This document shows positions 1 to 10,080 of a stretch of 64,000 bases of DNA, piece by piece. The notes beneath the pieces are model-generated. The model was not told where the DNA came from, made no database searches, and saw only the letters and a program-made list of their open reading frames with translations. The DNA lies in the NCBI GenBank assembly GCA_037157565.1, contig JAZHRO010000024.1, positions 210,675,501 through 210,739,500 on the forward strand, written 5' to 3'. Source of the stretch: Thalassia testudinum (taxonomy: Eukaryota; Streptophyta; Magnoliopsida; Alismatales; Hydrocharitaceae). The first letter of the stretch is position 1. Each line of letters begins with the position of its first letter. The position numbers were made by a program, and so were the translations under genes.

Positions 1-1
1 C

Positions 2-190
2 TTTGCAGCACCTCCTCCTCCACCTACTACTTCAACAGCAACACCAGTAGATCAGCAGGTTACTTCACCGCGTAGGACATCTAGGCAGCCTACACCCTGC
101 TCATCAGGTCAGCGCCACCTTTGTCTTGGTCAACCTGCATCTTCCAAGAGATCAGATTCACTGGACCTCGAGTTGGACACTGATCTTTAG
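2..190 (+). CDS. C-terminal tail of a retroelement ORF (5' end outside window)
   Basis: An open frame enters from the left edge in frame 2 and stops at TAG 188-190, giving about 62 residues. It is rich in Pro, Ser and Thr, with a PPPPP run near the start, then basic SPRRTSRQ and acidic DLELDTDL at the end. No catalytic motif is visible. It is followed by polypurine tracts and an LTR, so it is the last ORF of the retroelement whose 3' LTR lies at 552-1527. In Sireviruses the ORF at this place is often an env-like or unknown third ORF. That assignment is inferred from position only. Confidence 0.45.
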   Translation, partial: FAAPPPPPTTSTATPVDQQVTSPRRTSRQPTPCSSGQRHLCLGQPASSKRSDSLDLELDTDL

Positions 191-551
191 AGAACTATGG
201 ATGCCTTCATGGCATCATTAGATGATTAGATTATCTTTTCTTAATTATTGTTGATTGGCATGTATAACTTAATTTTTCTTAGAACATTTATATTCTATGC
301 ATTGCTTATCTAGACTATTTATTTATGCATGAATATTATCTCTCTTAGTTTTATGTTTCTCTTTAGCTCTCTTATATTGCATGATATTTATGATGCTTGA
401 ATTACTTGTTTAAGGGGGAGTTAAATGTAAAATCAACAACAACATGTTTTACTTTTTGCTGAAACAAAAAGGGGGAGATATTATGCAAAAACTATTTTCT
501 TTTTTTTCAATTTCATAATTATAATTTTGTTTTCATCAAAAAGGGGGATAA
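191..551 (+). other. 3' untranslated region with three polypurine tracts
   Basis: This AT-rich non-coding stretch holds three G5 purine tracts: TAAGGGGGAG at 411-420, AAAAAGGGGGAGA at 466-478 and AAAAAGGGGGA at 538-548. The last lies 3 bases before the LTR start and is the likely primer for plus-strand DNA synthesis. Several polypurine tracts before the 3' LTR are, as I recall, a known Sirevirus feature. Confidence 0.7.
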
Positions 552-1527
552 TGTAAGCACCTCTGTTTTGATACACCAAAATTATGTCTATTGCAGACTA
601 ACATTTCAGGACTATCTCGGATTAAACATCAAAGTGCCTTTCAAATCAAGTGAAGATAGTTGCTGATGTTTGTCTTTTTATCTTTATTTGGGTATAGGAC
701 ATGATTGTAAGGAACCTTAAATAAAACTCAAAAATGAATTTTTCGCATATCTTTTCAAAACCAAGCTTTTAGGGTTATTGTTCGACCAAACTAGCTAGTT
801 GATCGACCAAATCACCTTGATCGACCAACCAACTACATTAACCGATCAAATCAGCCCATTTTAGGAAGTTGAGAAAAATCCTTTTGATCAACCAACCAAG
901 TTAATTGACCGATCAATCACTGATCGACCAACCATCTTAATTGATGGACCAATTAACCTTAATTGGTCGACCAATTTAATTTCCTATTTAGGCAAAACTT
1001 TTAGTATAAATAGAGGTGGTACGTAGCCCATTCTTTCATAACTTTCAAATAGAAATACCATTCAAAAATAGAGCTTCTCGTGCTTATTCCAAAGGCTTTC
1101 ACGCCCCGTTCTTCATGTTCTTCAAAAGCATGATGCCTCGAACCTCTGTAAAAAATCAATTTGATCCTTTGTTGAGGTTCCATAGAAGTTATTCTTATTG
1201 TTGTATTTTGTTGTTTTGATTTATGGATCAAAGTTTGTTGGGAAGATCCATGGTTGTTGTTTTTGCTTCTCTCCAGGATAAAAAGAGAAGTGGTTGTAAG
1301 AAGTTATGCCACCCTCATTCAAGTGGTATGTCTAGTGGATTGACTAGCTTGGATTAGTTGGAAAAATCTTAAGCTAGGAGGCTTAGGTAGTGATTTTCAC
1401 CCGGATTGGGTTTCCACTATAAATCAGGTGTACTCTATGCATGAATCTTTGGTGCTTTATTGATCTATGCATATGTTTTAAAGCAATACTATTCACCCCT
1501 CCCCTCTAGTATTAGTTGCAATCCACA
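552..1527 (+). mobile_element. 3' LTR of a Sirevirus-like Copia retrotransposon
   Basis: This 976-bp LTR begins TGTAAGCACC directly after a polypurine tract and ends ATCCACA, so it has TG...CA ends. U3 (about 770-990) is packed with TTGATCGACCAA-like palindromes. A TATA box lies at 1005-1013. The 3' part carries the block GGAGGCTTAGGTAGTGATTT and ends with a C-rich ATTCACCCCTCCCCTCTAG segment, both also found in the other Sirevirus-type LTRs here (6587-8275 and 41747 in reverse). The bases that follow, TGATA (1528-1532), would be its target duplication; the partner lies outside the window. Sequence to its right is CACTA DNA, so it probably inserted into that CACTA element. Confidence 0.8.
1005..1013 (+). 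promoter_or_regulatory. LTR TATA box
   Basis: TATAAATAG follows the U3 palindrome cluster of the 552-1527 LTR and is the likely core promoter for the retroelement transcript. Confidence 0.6.
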
Positions 1528-1544
1528 TGATATTCTCCTACTCA

Positions 1545-1845
1545 TATGGTCGACGAAAAAATTTACCTCGACCAGTATTTAGGTGGTCGACTGAGATCAC
1601 ATTCTCGATTGTTTATCAATAACGGTCGAGAATGTTTCTATTTTCGTCCGTTTGTGAACTGTAAAAAACATTAACATTCTCGACCGTTTGTATATAACGG
1701 TGGAAAATTTCAATATTCTCGTCCGTTCTTGAACGGTCAAGAATATTAATATTGTTGACGTTTTTGAAATAATGATCGACAATACTAATATTTTCATCTG
1801 TTAAAAATGGTCGAGAACACATTTTTTTTTAAAATGTGTTTAATT
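1545..1845. repeat. Left subterminal repeat array of the CACTA element
   Basis: The stretch alternates ATTCTCGACCGTT-like and AACGGTCGAGAAT-like words, so that neighbours pair into short hairpins, for example around 1599-1632 and 1676-1709. Such arrays are where the TNPA/TNP1-class protein binds in En/Spm elements. The same words recur at 10982-11499. Confidence 0.75.
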
Positions 1846-2052
1846 TATGTGGGAGACTTGTAAAGAATTACAAATCTAGTAAAAATATAATCAATCACAC
1901 AACTTAAAGCATTTTTGCATCTGGTTAAAACGCAAGAAATCAAAATAAAAATTTCATATATGAAATAACGTATACAGAGTTCATTACAAATGATAATGTA
2001 TATAAAAAATACAATCATGCTGTGGTACCAATGCCTCCAGCACCGCTATCAC
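1846..2052. other. AT-rich CACTA non-coding DNA
   Basis: Short AT-rich stretch between the subterminal array and the first minus-strand coding remnant. I see no gene or motif in it. Confidence 0.5.
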
Positions 2053-2565
2053 CTAAATCGTCGTCATCATGACGATCTCTATACTGATGAAGGGATGGGT
2101 GATAATACCTCCCTTCTGAAGTAATGCCAGCAGCTCCTTGATGGTCTTGTTGGATTCCTTGGTTTGCATCGCGATGTACTTGATTAGCGTCGTCAGCTCA
2201 TCAATCCGTTGGTCCACCTGATCAACTGAAGTACTATCCTCTTCGTCGGCGGCTGTATCCTCCTCGTAGTCAGAATCCTCTATTGGTAGATCCATCGGAG
2301 GAGGCATTAGACTCTTCCCCTTCCCCCTACCTCCCCTCCCCTGACTTTGGAAATATCGACCCACATCTCCAGGCCTCAAAAACTACTGGAAAGGTGCCTG
2401 GGGTTGAGTGGGCTGCTGCCAGCGGTGGGCCTGAGGTTGAGGCTGAGGCTGTTGGCGGGGAGCCTCAAGTTGCTGGGGGGGGCTCAGGCTGTTGAGAGGC
2501 CTGAGCCTCCTCCCTGCGACTCCTATTAGCCTTCTTCTTGAAATTAACCTACGTAAAAACATCAC
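2053..2565 (-). pseudogene. Probable C-terminal coding remnant of a CACTA-encoded protein
   Basis: Two minus-strand open segments (2383-2565 and 2053-2379) abut. The upstream one is rich in Gln and Pro. The downstream one has an acidic stretch (EDSDYEEDTAADEED) and then a helix-prone segment with heptad-like spacing (VDQRIDELTTLIKYIA...NKTIKELLALLQ) that could form a coiled coil. A Gln/Pro-rich linker plus a C-terminal coiled coil is common at the end of the second CACTA product or of long transposase ORFs. It lies downstream of the transposase in the same orientation. No diagnostic domain is visible, so the assignment rests on position and composition. Confidence 0.4.
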
Positions 2566-2696
2566 AAATAATCAAGTATTTTTTTTAAAAAATCGACAGC
2601 ATTTTCCTTATATATTGTGATATTTCAAAACTCTTGTATAAAATAAGCTACAAATAAATGAAAATGAAATAAAAATATATAAATGAAACTGAAAAT

Positions 2697-3105
2697 AAAA
2701 TGATATCTCCCTTCCCCTTTCCCCTTCCCTTCCCCTCCATTTCCCTCTCCTTCTCCCTTCTTTCTTCTCCTTTTCTTTCTCTTCCCCTTTCCCCTTCCCC
2801 TTCCCCCATTTCCCTTCCCCTCCCCTCCATTTCCCTTATCTTCCCCTTCATTTCCCTCCACTTCTCCCTTCCTCTTTCTTCTCCTTCTCTTTCTCACTTC
2901 TCCTTCCCATCCCTCCATTTCCCTTATCCTCCCCTTCATGTCCCTCCACTTCTCCGTTCCTCTTTCTTCACCTTCTCTTTCTCCCTTCTCCTTCCCATCC
3001 ATTCATTTCCCTTCCCCTCTCCATTTCCCTCCACCTTTTCATACCTCTTCTCTTTTCCTCCATTCTCCCCTCCATTTCCCTTTCTCCTTCTTCTCCACAT
3101 TTAAT
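2697..3105. repeat. Polypyrimidine/polypurine low-complexity tract
   Basis: About 400 bp of almost pure C+T on the plus strand, made of CCCTTCC, CCATTTCCCTT and CTTCTCCTTCT units. Open frames through it (Ser/Pro/Phe-rich on plus, Lys/Glu/Gly-rich on minus) reflect composition only. It lies in the CACTA element between the 2053-2565 remnant and the transposase stop codon. Confidence 0.85.
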
Positions 3106-3527
3106 AGAAAACATTCAATATACAAAAAATAAGTAAATGCATCATTCCACACAAAAAATAAACCTAGGTAGGCATACCCTACAAAAAAAATAAACATAAG
3201 TAGGCACACCCCACATTTAACAAGATAATAACATTTTAAAGAAAAAAGTAGTAAGAAACTCACCATAGTGACAAAATGATCCACAAACTGTGCACAAATA
3301 ATAGGAGAATGCGAAGAACCTATATGAGAAGGTAATAAAATAAATTTCAGTTTTGAAATATAAATGAACATAAGCTTTGATAAAAGATAAAATAATTTAA
3401 AGGAAATTTAAACATGTCAGACAATTAAGAATTTCTTAAATTATTTATATTTATGATTATGGATTAATACTTTTGACAAATTACCTTATATGTCAATGTT
3501 AGTTGCAAAAGGGGCAAGTTTTTCACT
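3106..3527. other. Non-coding CACTA DNA downstream of the transposase
   Basis: AT-rich DNA with a short tandem similarity (ACAAAAAATAAACCTAGGTAGGCA and ACAAAAAAAATAAACATAAGTAGGCA, 3151-3210). It may be an intron or a 3' untranslated region. I see no protein motif. Confidence 0.5.
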
Positions 3528-3998
3528 TTATGGGTTTTGTTGATATTCTTCAGTTTCAACATTTGGGTGTAGATCATTTCCCGCATCGTATTGTTCACGC
3601 GGTTGAGCTCTAACTGGTATAATCCACCCATTTTTGCTATTATCAGGCACGTAGAATACTTGTGCTACCTGACATGTTAGTGTGAATGGTTCTGATGATT
3701 GGAGGATGCGATGGTTCTTACTTAAGCTCAAGAAACCGCGTTTCTTATTGACTTTGAATCCAATACCTTCTTTAAAAACATTAAACCAATCACGCTTAAA
3801 TAAAACCACCTTACGGTCAAACCTGAAACTCATTTCCACAATCTCTTCAATTTGGCTATAATACCCATCACAATCAGTGCTTAGGTCACAACTGATGACA
3901 ACTCCTGCCTGTTGCATGGCCTTCACGTCATCAATTGATTGTACTCTGAATCTGAAATCGTTAATTATGTATCCCGAATGGTAACGTCCATATGTCAA
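3528..3998 (-). CDS. DUF4216-like C-terminal region of the CACTA transposase
   Basis: A 156-residue open segment. Recognisable blocks are VVLFKRDWFNVFKEGIGFKV in the middle and EPFTLTCQVAQVFYVPD about 40 residues further on, the conserved pair of the domain that follows the TNP2 core in plant CACTA proteins. The end after GWIIPV is low in conservation and terminates at 3528. It is the longest intact fragment of the gene. Confidence 0.85.
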   Translation of the reverse strand: MTYGRYHSGYIINDFRFRVQSIDDVKAMQQAGVVISCDLSTDCDGYYSQIEEIVEMSFRFDRKVVLFKRDWFNVFKEGIGFKVNKKRGFLSLSKNHRILQSSEPFTLTCQVAQVFYVPDNSKNGWIIPVRAQPREQYDAGNDLHPNVETEEYQQNP

Positions 3999-4091
3999 AG
4001 GTGTATCAGCAATTACATCAAAATCCTGTACCCACTGTTGATCCCCATCTTCTTTCAGTTTATTTACACGATCCTTGAACCAATCAAGGAA

Positions 4092-4442
4092 CTACAAGTC
4101 GTGTGTAGATGACACAGAGGATGCTTTGAATTCATTGTAAAATTCAGCTACTTCTGGAATTTGCTTCAGAATGTACAAGTATGCCAATTGTCGGTCCATT
4201 TCCGAGATGGGCTTAACCTCCATCCGGAGGATTGACCTTCCTCTGATGTTAAATATGGATAGACAATCTTCATCATTACCATTAAATTCTCCTTCATAGT
4301 TCCGTTCAAGTTGATTAAATCGATTGTCTGTTTCATTCATGTAGATGGCATAGAAGTTAAAGCATTCTTCTACAAGATAGCTTTCAATGATTGACCCTTC
4401 TGGCTTAGCCTTATTCAAGACATAATTTTTTAGTTTCCTCAA
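4092..4442 (-). CDS. DUF4218-like region of the CACTA transposase
   Basis: The segment opens with RKLKNYVLNKAKPEGSII and continues ESYLVEECFNFYAIYM, matching the family pattern of a short Lys-rich stretch, an N-[KR]-A-x-PEGS motif and an EEC motif. It is followed by an acidic stretch before the frame breaks. A gap of about 90 bases with a frame change separates it from the DUF4216-like part. Confidence 0.85.
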   Translation of the reverse strand: MRKLKNYVLNKAKPEGSIIESYLVEECFNFYAIYMNETDNRFNQLERNYEGEFNGNDEDCLSIFNIRGRSILRMEVKPISEMDRQLAYLYILKQIPEVAEFYNEFKASSVSSTHDL

Positions 4443-4631
4443 ATATCATTCAATTGGATACATCCATCTGTACTGCATGGGTCTAGCAATTCTCACTTCA
4501 TTTGAAAGATGAAGCGTGACATGAACCATCATGTCGAAGAATATAGGCGGGAGAATCTACTCCATTTTACAAAGTGTGATCACAATTTGTTTATCCTAAT
4601 AGTCTAGTAATTCGGGATCTAATGTCTTTGA

Positions 4632-6022
4632 TTAGATGACTTTAAAATATCTGCTCGTCTCCGTGAAACAATCGACTATCGGATCAGGCATCACTCCACG
4701 TATCGCTAGTGGGAATAAGATTTGCATGTACACATGAGAATCATGACTTTTTAACCCAGTAATCTTTTGTGCTTCATTTACGCAACGTGAAAGTTGTGAT
4801 GAATATCCATCTGGAACCCAAATGTCTTTAAGAAATGACAAAATCCTTCACCTCTGCTCTTTGATAAGATTGTATATAGTTGCTGGAAAGTGAGACCCTC
4901 TTTCAATGTGCAACTAAGGACGAATACCCAAAATTTTCATATCATTCATTGTTTTAACTGTATCCTTTGGGCTGTCTGTTAGGTTTAATACATCAAGAAT
5001 GTTGTCCATTACATTCTTCTTGATATGTATAACATCTAAATTATGTCGCATTGTCAAATCCTTCTAATATGGAAGCTTCATAAAAAATATGCTTTTCTTC
5101 TTAAACCTTGAATATTGTAAGGAAGCTAAGTCATTCTTAAAAGGACGACCCAAACATATTTCTTTGAGCTATTGCAATGTCTCCATGATTTTCATCCTTG
5201 ACAGCCTAATAGAACATGTACTGAGTTTATTCTTCAGATTCCTCTATGAATATCGACATGCTTTACCATCAAATCTATCTTTGAATTGTGACGTTCGCCA
5301 TCTATGTTCAATGGGAAAAAACCTGCAATGCCTTAGGTAACATAATTCTTGCTTTTACGCAATTTCAGGTGATGAGTCTCATCCATACAGATTGGACAGG
5401 CAAACTTCCCCTTCGTACTCCATCTTGACAAATTCGCATATGCTGGAAAGTCATTGGTTGTCCATAGTAATGCTGCGTGCAACTGGAAGAATTATTTCTT
5501 CTGTGCATAATATGTTTGAACACCACTGTACCATAAGACTTTCAGTTCATCAATCATTGGCTGAAGATAAACATCTATTGCATTTCTCGATTTCTTAGAT
5601 CTTGGGATAAGGAGTGTTAACATCATGAATGCATATTGCATGTATAGCCATGGGGGTAAGTTGTAAGTTACCATGACCACCGGCCATATGAAATATGATG
5701 GATACATGCTCTTGAATGGGTTGAATTCATTGCTTGCAAGACCAAGTCTCACATTTCGTGTCTCATCTGTGAATAATGCATGATTCTCGTTACATCTATT
5801 CCACCCATCAGAATCTGTTTAATGATGGATATGTCCATTTTTCGATTGATTATCCTGATGCCATGACATTAGTTTTGCTATTTTACTGGAAATGAATAGG
5901 CGTTGTAGCCTAGGGATCAGTGGAAAGTAACAGAGAACCTTCTTCGGTTGTTTCTTCTCGCCGGTGTTTGTTGACTTACCCACCTTATATCTCTCCTCAC
6001 CATATTTAGGACAGTTAGTCAA
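4632..6022 (-). pseudogene. TNP2 catalytic-domain region of the CACTA transposase
   Basis: Three minus-strand fragments belong to the Transposase_21 family. 5819-6022 has a CPKYGEERYK zinc-like start and KKVLCYFPLIPRLQRLFISS. 5492-5752 has RLGLASNEFNPF, FIWPVVMVTYNLPPWLYMQY and DVYLQPMIDELKVLWYSGV. 4632-4841 has ITGLKSHDSHVYMQILFPLAIRGVMP. Sequence between 4842 and 5491 is out of frame but in the same orientation. A second Cys of the CPxC pair is Tyr here. The order and spacing fit the family. Confidence 0.85.
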
Positions 6023-6586
6023 CCTTGAATACTAATTTCTGTATAGGACACAGTCTTTACAACAGGCATCGATCTTCTCGTATTTTAGTCCAAGTCCACG
6101 TATCTGCTTCTTCGCATCATACCATGACTTAGGAACCCAGCAGGATTATTCAACAGATCTTCAATGAATTCCAGAACCTCAGACATTAATTTCATTGTGG
6201 CTCTATTCATCACTTTCATATGAAATAATTTCAGAAGGAATGACAACTTTGACGTTGACGTTATTCCAGGAGCAATAGGATCTTCTGCTGCCTTGACTGC
6301 ATCGTATAACTCATTACAATCTCATAATGTCTCATCGTCATCTGCATCCTCATGGTCTGCTGCTCTCATATCATGTAACATTTCATCCAATTCATCTCTT
6401 TGATTATCATCACTTCCTTCAAAGGCTTTAATTTTCTCATTTCTAACTTCTCTTATTTGCTTACATGCTACAAACTGTGTCTCATTCTTAGAAAAACCCA
6501 TTCAAACAGTGTCTACATGGGCATAAAATCAGCTGAAGGAATTCACCTCATCTAAATGTCTTCCTATCATCATGAAATGCCCACTC
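6023..6586 (-). pseudogene. N-terminal half of the CACTA transposase, 3' of the LTR insertion
   Basis: Translation of the minus strand gives, with frame breaks, the cysteine-containing block LILCPCRHCLNGFF (about 6503-6545), an acidic linker with many Asp and Glu (about 6290-6440), then KLSFLLKLFHMKVMNRATMK (about 6190-6250) and NPAGFLSHGMMRRSRYVDLD (about 6085-6145). The last two correspond to the start of the TNP2 region. The fragment begins at the CACTC duplication 6582-6586. Confidence 0.7.
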
Positions 6587-8275
6587 TGTAGATTCCCTAC
6601 TAGAAGGGGGTGACGTAATAAATTGCGAAAATATAATATAAAACAATCTCACAAAATTCTATCACACAAGGTATACAATTATTTTTAGGTGGAAATCCAT
6701 ACCGGGTGAAAATCACCACCTAACCCTCTCGAGTTAGGATTTTCCGATCAACCAAGTTAATCAAATCCACTAATGTACTACTTAAACGAGGGTAGTACAA
6801 CCTCAATTACAACCATGCTACTTTATACGAGGGTAGCGTACCTTAAACCCCTTCTCTTCACGAGAAGGATTTTGTCCCATGAAGGAGACGGGAATTCGCA
6901 AAGCGAATACCCAACCAAAGAACAAAGATAAATAACAACAATCCTATAGAGCCAACAAAGTAATTTTTAACCTAAGCTTCTATAGGAATTAAGATGCTTC
7001 CCTTTGCAAGGAGTGCGTCGAATCGATGACGCGGGTGTGTGAGCTACACGACTGTGTAACATCGCTCTCGTGAACTACGGCGGGAGAGCGGGTGCGCAAA
7101 GACTTGATGCTCTCAAGATGAAGAAGTTGAGCTTGGAGAGAAAGAGCTTTCTTCTTAGGATAAGAGACACAAAATGGTGTGAAAGTGTATTGCTAGGTGT
7201 GTGTTGGTGTGTAAGAGGTTCTTCTCTATTTATAAAGGCCTTAAGAAGGCTTTGGAAGAATTTGGAAAGCTTCCATAGCCGTTGGGTGCAAAGCCCAAGA
7301 GAATCAGGCCAAAATCGGGAACAATTATTGCACTGACAGGGTAATCAGACGTCTGATCCTGGCATCAGACGTCTGGGATCAAAGTCAGACGTCTGATTTT
7401 AGGCGGGTTTCTTCCTGACTTGAATCGGATCTAAATAGGGTTTTAGTGCAAGTCCATCAGACGACATACAGGACGTCTGGCACTATGTTTGGATGTCTGG
7501 AAACCTACTTTTCTGTGGGAATGGATTTCCAAGAGAGTGCAACGGCTAGAAAATCTTTGAGAAGAGATTTTCGGGTTAGCCGAGGTAAAATGATCATTTA
7601 TCAGACATCTGGAAAGGCTTAAGGACGTCTGATAAGGCTCTAACGGTCTTATTCTCCAGTGTTTGTTAAGGCAGCCAACGGTCCACTAATTGGACGTCTG
7701 GCAAAAACATTAGATATCTTCTAAGACGTTTGGTCTAAGGTCTGGACGTCTGATTTCATCAGGCAGAGCTAACTAAGTCCAGCCTAAATGTTATCAGACG
7801 TCTGAATCAACAGTCAGACGTCTTAAAACATATTATTAGACGTCTGATTTTGGAATTAGATGTTTGAAAAAGCTGTTTGAACCCTATATTGGTTTTCTAA
7901 GTTCTCCATAGAAAACCTAAGTGTCCTAGGGTTGTGCAGGTGTTCCTAAGTCTACTATTAAGGTACTTTGATGCTCTTTAACATGATCTTTTAAGGAACA
8001 AAAAGAGGAAGGAGATAAAGACAAAAGTACATGAATAAAATAAACAGAATTCTATCCTATTCTTCTTGTCCTTCCATCTTCAATCTATCGCTCCTCGCGA
8101 ATCTCCTTTGTTCTCTATCAAGCTCCTCCAATCCATCCTGGATGAGAGCTCGAACTCTGTCTAATCACGTCTCCATTTGCAATTGACCTGAAATCTAAGA
8201 CTCCAAGTGCAAATGTTAAATGACACGTGTTTTGTTATCATCAAAACAAACGATCGTGGTGCTCTAGCACCAACA
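6587..8275 (-). mobile_element. Solo LTR of a Sirevirus-like Copia element, minus orientation
   Basis: This 1689-bp LTR is flanked by CACTC at 6582-6586 and again at 8276-8280. On the minus strand it starts TGTTGGTGCTAGAGCACCAC and ends GGAATCTACA, so TG...CA. The start holds TTTTGATGATAACAAAAC, typical of Sirevirus LTRs. U3 (7340-7860) has about a dozen TCAGACGTCTGA-like palindromes, for example 7345-7356 and 7385-7396. A minus-strand TATA box lies at 7227-7234. The 3' part carries the rev-comp block GGTGAAAATCACCACCTAA shared with other Sirevirus LTRs here. No internal region is present, so it arose by LTR-LTR recombination. It splits the CACTA transposase. Confidence 0.93.
7227..7234 (-). 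promoter_or_regulatory. LTR TATA box
   Basis: TATAAATA on the minus strand of the solo LTR, just downstream of its palindrome-rich U3. Confidence 0.6.
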
Positions 8276-8352
8276 CACTCCTGAAATGAAATTAATCCAC
8301 TCTTGTATTTGTGGTAATTCAAATTCCTCATACTGATCCATGACTTATCCAT

Positions 8353-9113
8353 GATAATTAACCTAAATGTAAAAGGCAACCACTTGTAAGTCAGACTTGA
8401 ATAAGGTAAAAATATATATTTTAAGATCACTCATAAGTTAGACTCGAATAAGGAAGAAATGTGTATTTTAAGAAGATTTTCACTTGATAGCCCATCCTTA
8501 AAGATTTGATCACAACATTACTTCTTACAAGCAACTAGTGTTTGGAGAAATTTTGGCAGCATTTCCCCGCACTTCTCCAGTATACCCCAAGACTAACCTT
8601 AACTACATCCCCAATAGGCCCCACAAAAGGGTGCTTTGGGAATGGAGCTAAGATTAATTTGTATACCAGAGAAGAGCTAGAAAATGCGACCGAAATTTCT
8701 CCAAACACTAGCCATATGCAAGAAGTAACCCTAAGTTATGATCAAATCTTCAAGGACCCCCCTTTGTTCGGAACTTGTTTGAACAAAGGGCAACGACACT
8801 TATGGCATGTTATAAAGACAATGCATCATTCATGTAAGTGAGGTATGCACACACTTTGCATTGTCCGTACAACATGATCATAAGTCTTGACGAGCTGGTA
8901 TTTGACACAATTATATCCCTCCCAAAACCTGTTACTCAAGGGTTAAAATTCCTATTGTTTGTCATCAGGTGCATCTAAATTTGTGCAAGTGTGTGTATCT
9001 ACAAAGTTGTAATAAAAATTTCATAATCAAATATAAATATCAAATAAATCAAATAATTTGGGAACACAATATAAACATGCAATTCAGTTTAGCTATTAAA
9101 AACACATGACCAG
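8353..9113. other. CACTA 5' non-coding region
   Basis: DNA upstream of the minus-strand transposase start. It contains a tandem near-duplicate (CTTGAATAAGGTAAAAATAT at 8395-8414 and CTCGAATAAGGAAGAAATGT at 8443-8462) and nothing I can assign to a protein. It would hold the transposase promoter. I see no clear TATA box. Confidence 0.4.
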
Positions 9114-9329
9114 CGTCCCCTGTCACCGTAAGTCCTCCTTGAGCGGGGTGGTGCGGGTTCAAGCCCGCGTCTGGGTGGGTTCCCCTTGGCCCTTACGCTC
9201 ATAGGATCAGGGGGCGGTGTTGCTTGCTGGGGTATCCCGTCGGACGTCCGATGCTTGCATCGGCGGGACTGGCCCTCTCCAGTTTACCTCTGTAGCTACG
9301 TAGGGGGTTCTGGGCTATCAAAAAAAAAC
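9114..9329 (+). mobile_element. tRNA-derived SINE
   Basis: A 216-bp GC-rich unit in AT-rich DNA, ending CTATC plus nine A residues and a short tail. It is flanked by AAACACATGACCAG at 9100-9113 and 9330-9343; the match continues with one mismatch (CGTC against TGTC). GGTTCAAGCCC at 9168-9178 fits the pol III B box. The A box is not convincing. A short open frame through it is a by-product of composition. Confidence 0.85.
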
Positions 9330-9520
9330 AAACACATGACCAGTGTCATTTCAACATGTAGCTACTTATGACAGTCAACGTCTTCATGAAGTAGCTGCTA
9401 TTGTCTAAACATGAATCATACCATCTCATTCTAATTTAAAGTTCCAATTCTTCATCAAAAACACATTTACAGTCATGAATGTTAAACCTTAAAACACTTA
9501 ATTGTAACCCGAAACCATAA
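9330..9520. other. CACTA non-coding DNA
   Basis: AT-rich spacer between the SINE and the telomere-like tract. No gene seen. Confidence 0.4.
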
Positions 9521-9521
9521 A

Positions 9522-9575
9522 ATCGAAACCCAAACCCAAACCCAAACCCTAACCCTCTAAACCTAAACCTAAATC
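9522..9575 (+). repeat. Short degenerate telomere-like tract
   Basis: CCCAAA repeats grading into CCCTAAC and CCTAAA, related to the plant telomere unit CCCTAAA but degenerate. Confidence 0.6.
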
Positions 9576-9896
9576 AATGTTTGAGTAGAAATGGGGACAC
9601 AAGAATGTGCACCCCAACCAGTTCCCATCTAAGTGAAGTAGGGTTAACCCACTCACCAACAAAAGACTAACGAAATGAGATTTATGGCTAATGACATTTA
9701 TGGTTAACCTCCCCTTCTTTCCCCATCCAATCTTTCCATCCAAATGAGTCTCTTATTTCAACAATTGTAATGACCTCCTTCTCCTCCCTTCCCCATCTCG
9801 ACTCACCCAACATCCTCATTTAAAGCATCCCACTGCAAAACCCTAAACTCTCCGTCCCTGCTCAAACTTTGTTAGTTGGTCGAATTCCTTCCGAAC
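9576..9896. other. CACTA non-coding DNA
   Basis: Pyrimidine-leaning spacer between the two telomere-like tracts. I see no gene. Confidence 0.4.
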
Positions 9897-10080
9897 ATAA
9901 CCTAAATCAAACCTAACCATAATACCTAAACCCAAACTCTAAAACAAAACCTAAAAGCTAAACCCTAACTTTAAACATAAACCTAAAACCTAAACCCTAA
10001 CTTTAAACCAAAACATAAAACTTAAACCCTAACTCTAAACCAAATACCAAAACCTATGTCCTAACTCTTAAACCCTAAAC
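9897..10080 (+). repeat. Degenerate telomere-like tract
   Basis: About 180 bp of irregular CCTAAA, CCCTAACTTTAAA and CCTAAACC words, plant telomere-like but with units of varied length. The repeated 14-17 base block CTAAACCCTAACTTTAAAC suggests local tandem growth rather than a true telomere fragment. Confidence 0.6.

Larger units (their letters stand above)
3528..8352 (-). pseudogene. CACTA TNP2-type transposase gene, degraded and split by a solo LTR
   Basis: Read on the minus strand, the ATG at 8352 opens MDKSWISMRNLNYHKYKSGL, the hallmark start of the transposase-associated domain of plant CACTA transposases. The frame runs to 8281, is interrupted by a solo LTR plus one target duplication, and resumes at 6586 with the cysteine motif LILCPCRHCLNGFF. 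Then follow NPAGFLSHGMMRR-type sequence (about 6110-6200), the TNP2 catalytic-domain region (4632-6022), a DUF4218-like segment (4092-4442) and a DUF4216-like segment (3528-3998) ending in TAA. This is the usual order for the family. Many stop codons and frameshifts separate the parts, so it is a pseudogene. The product would have cut and joined the CACTA termini in the nucleus. Confidence 0.9.

Noticed and set aside
2625..3104. Lys/Glu/Gly-rich and Ser/Pro/Phe-rich frames of 125 and 134 residues
   Set aside because: Produced by the polypyrimidine tract.
8542..8841. Plus-strand 99-residue frame
   Set aside because: It begins with TTG, has no recognisable domain and lies in CACTA 5' non-coding DNA.
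9121..9195. Possible tRNA gene
   Set aside because: Only a B-box-like GGTTCAAGCCC is present. There is no cloverleaf or clear A box, and the flanks show a SINE.
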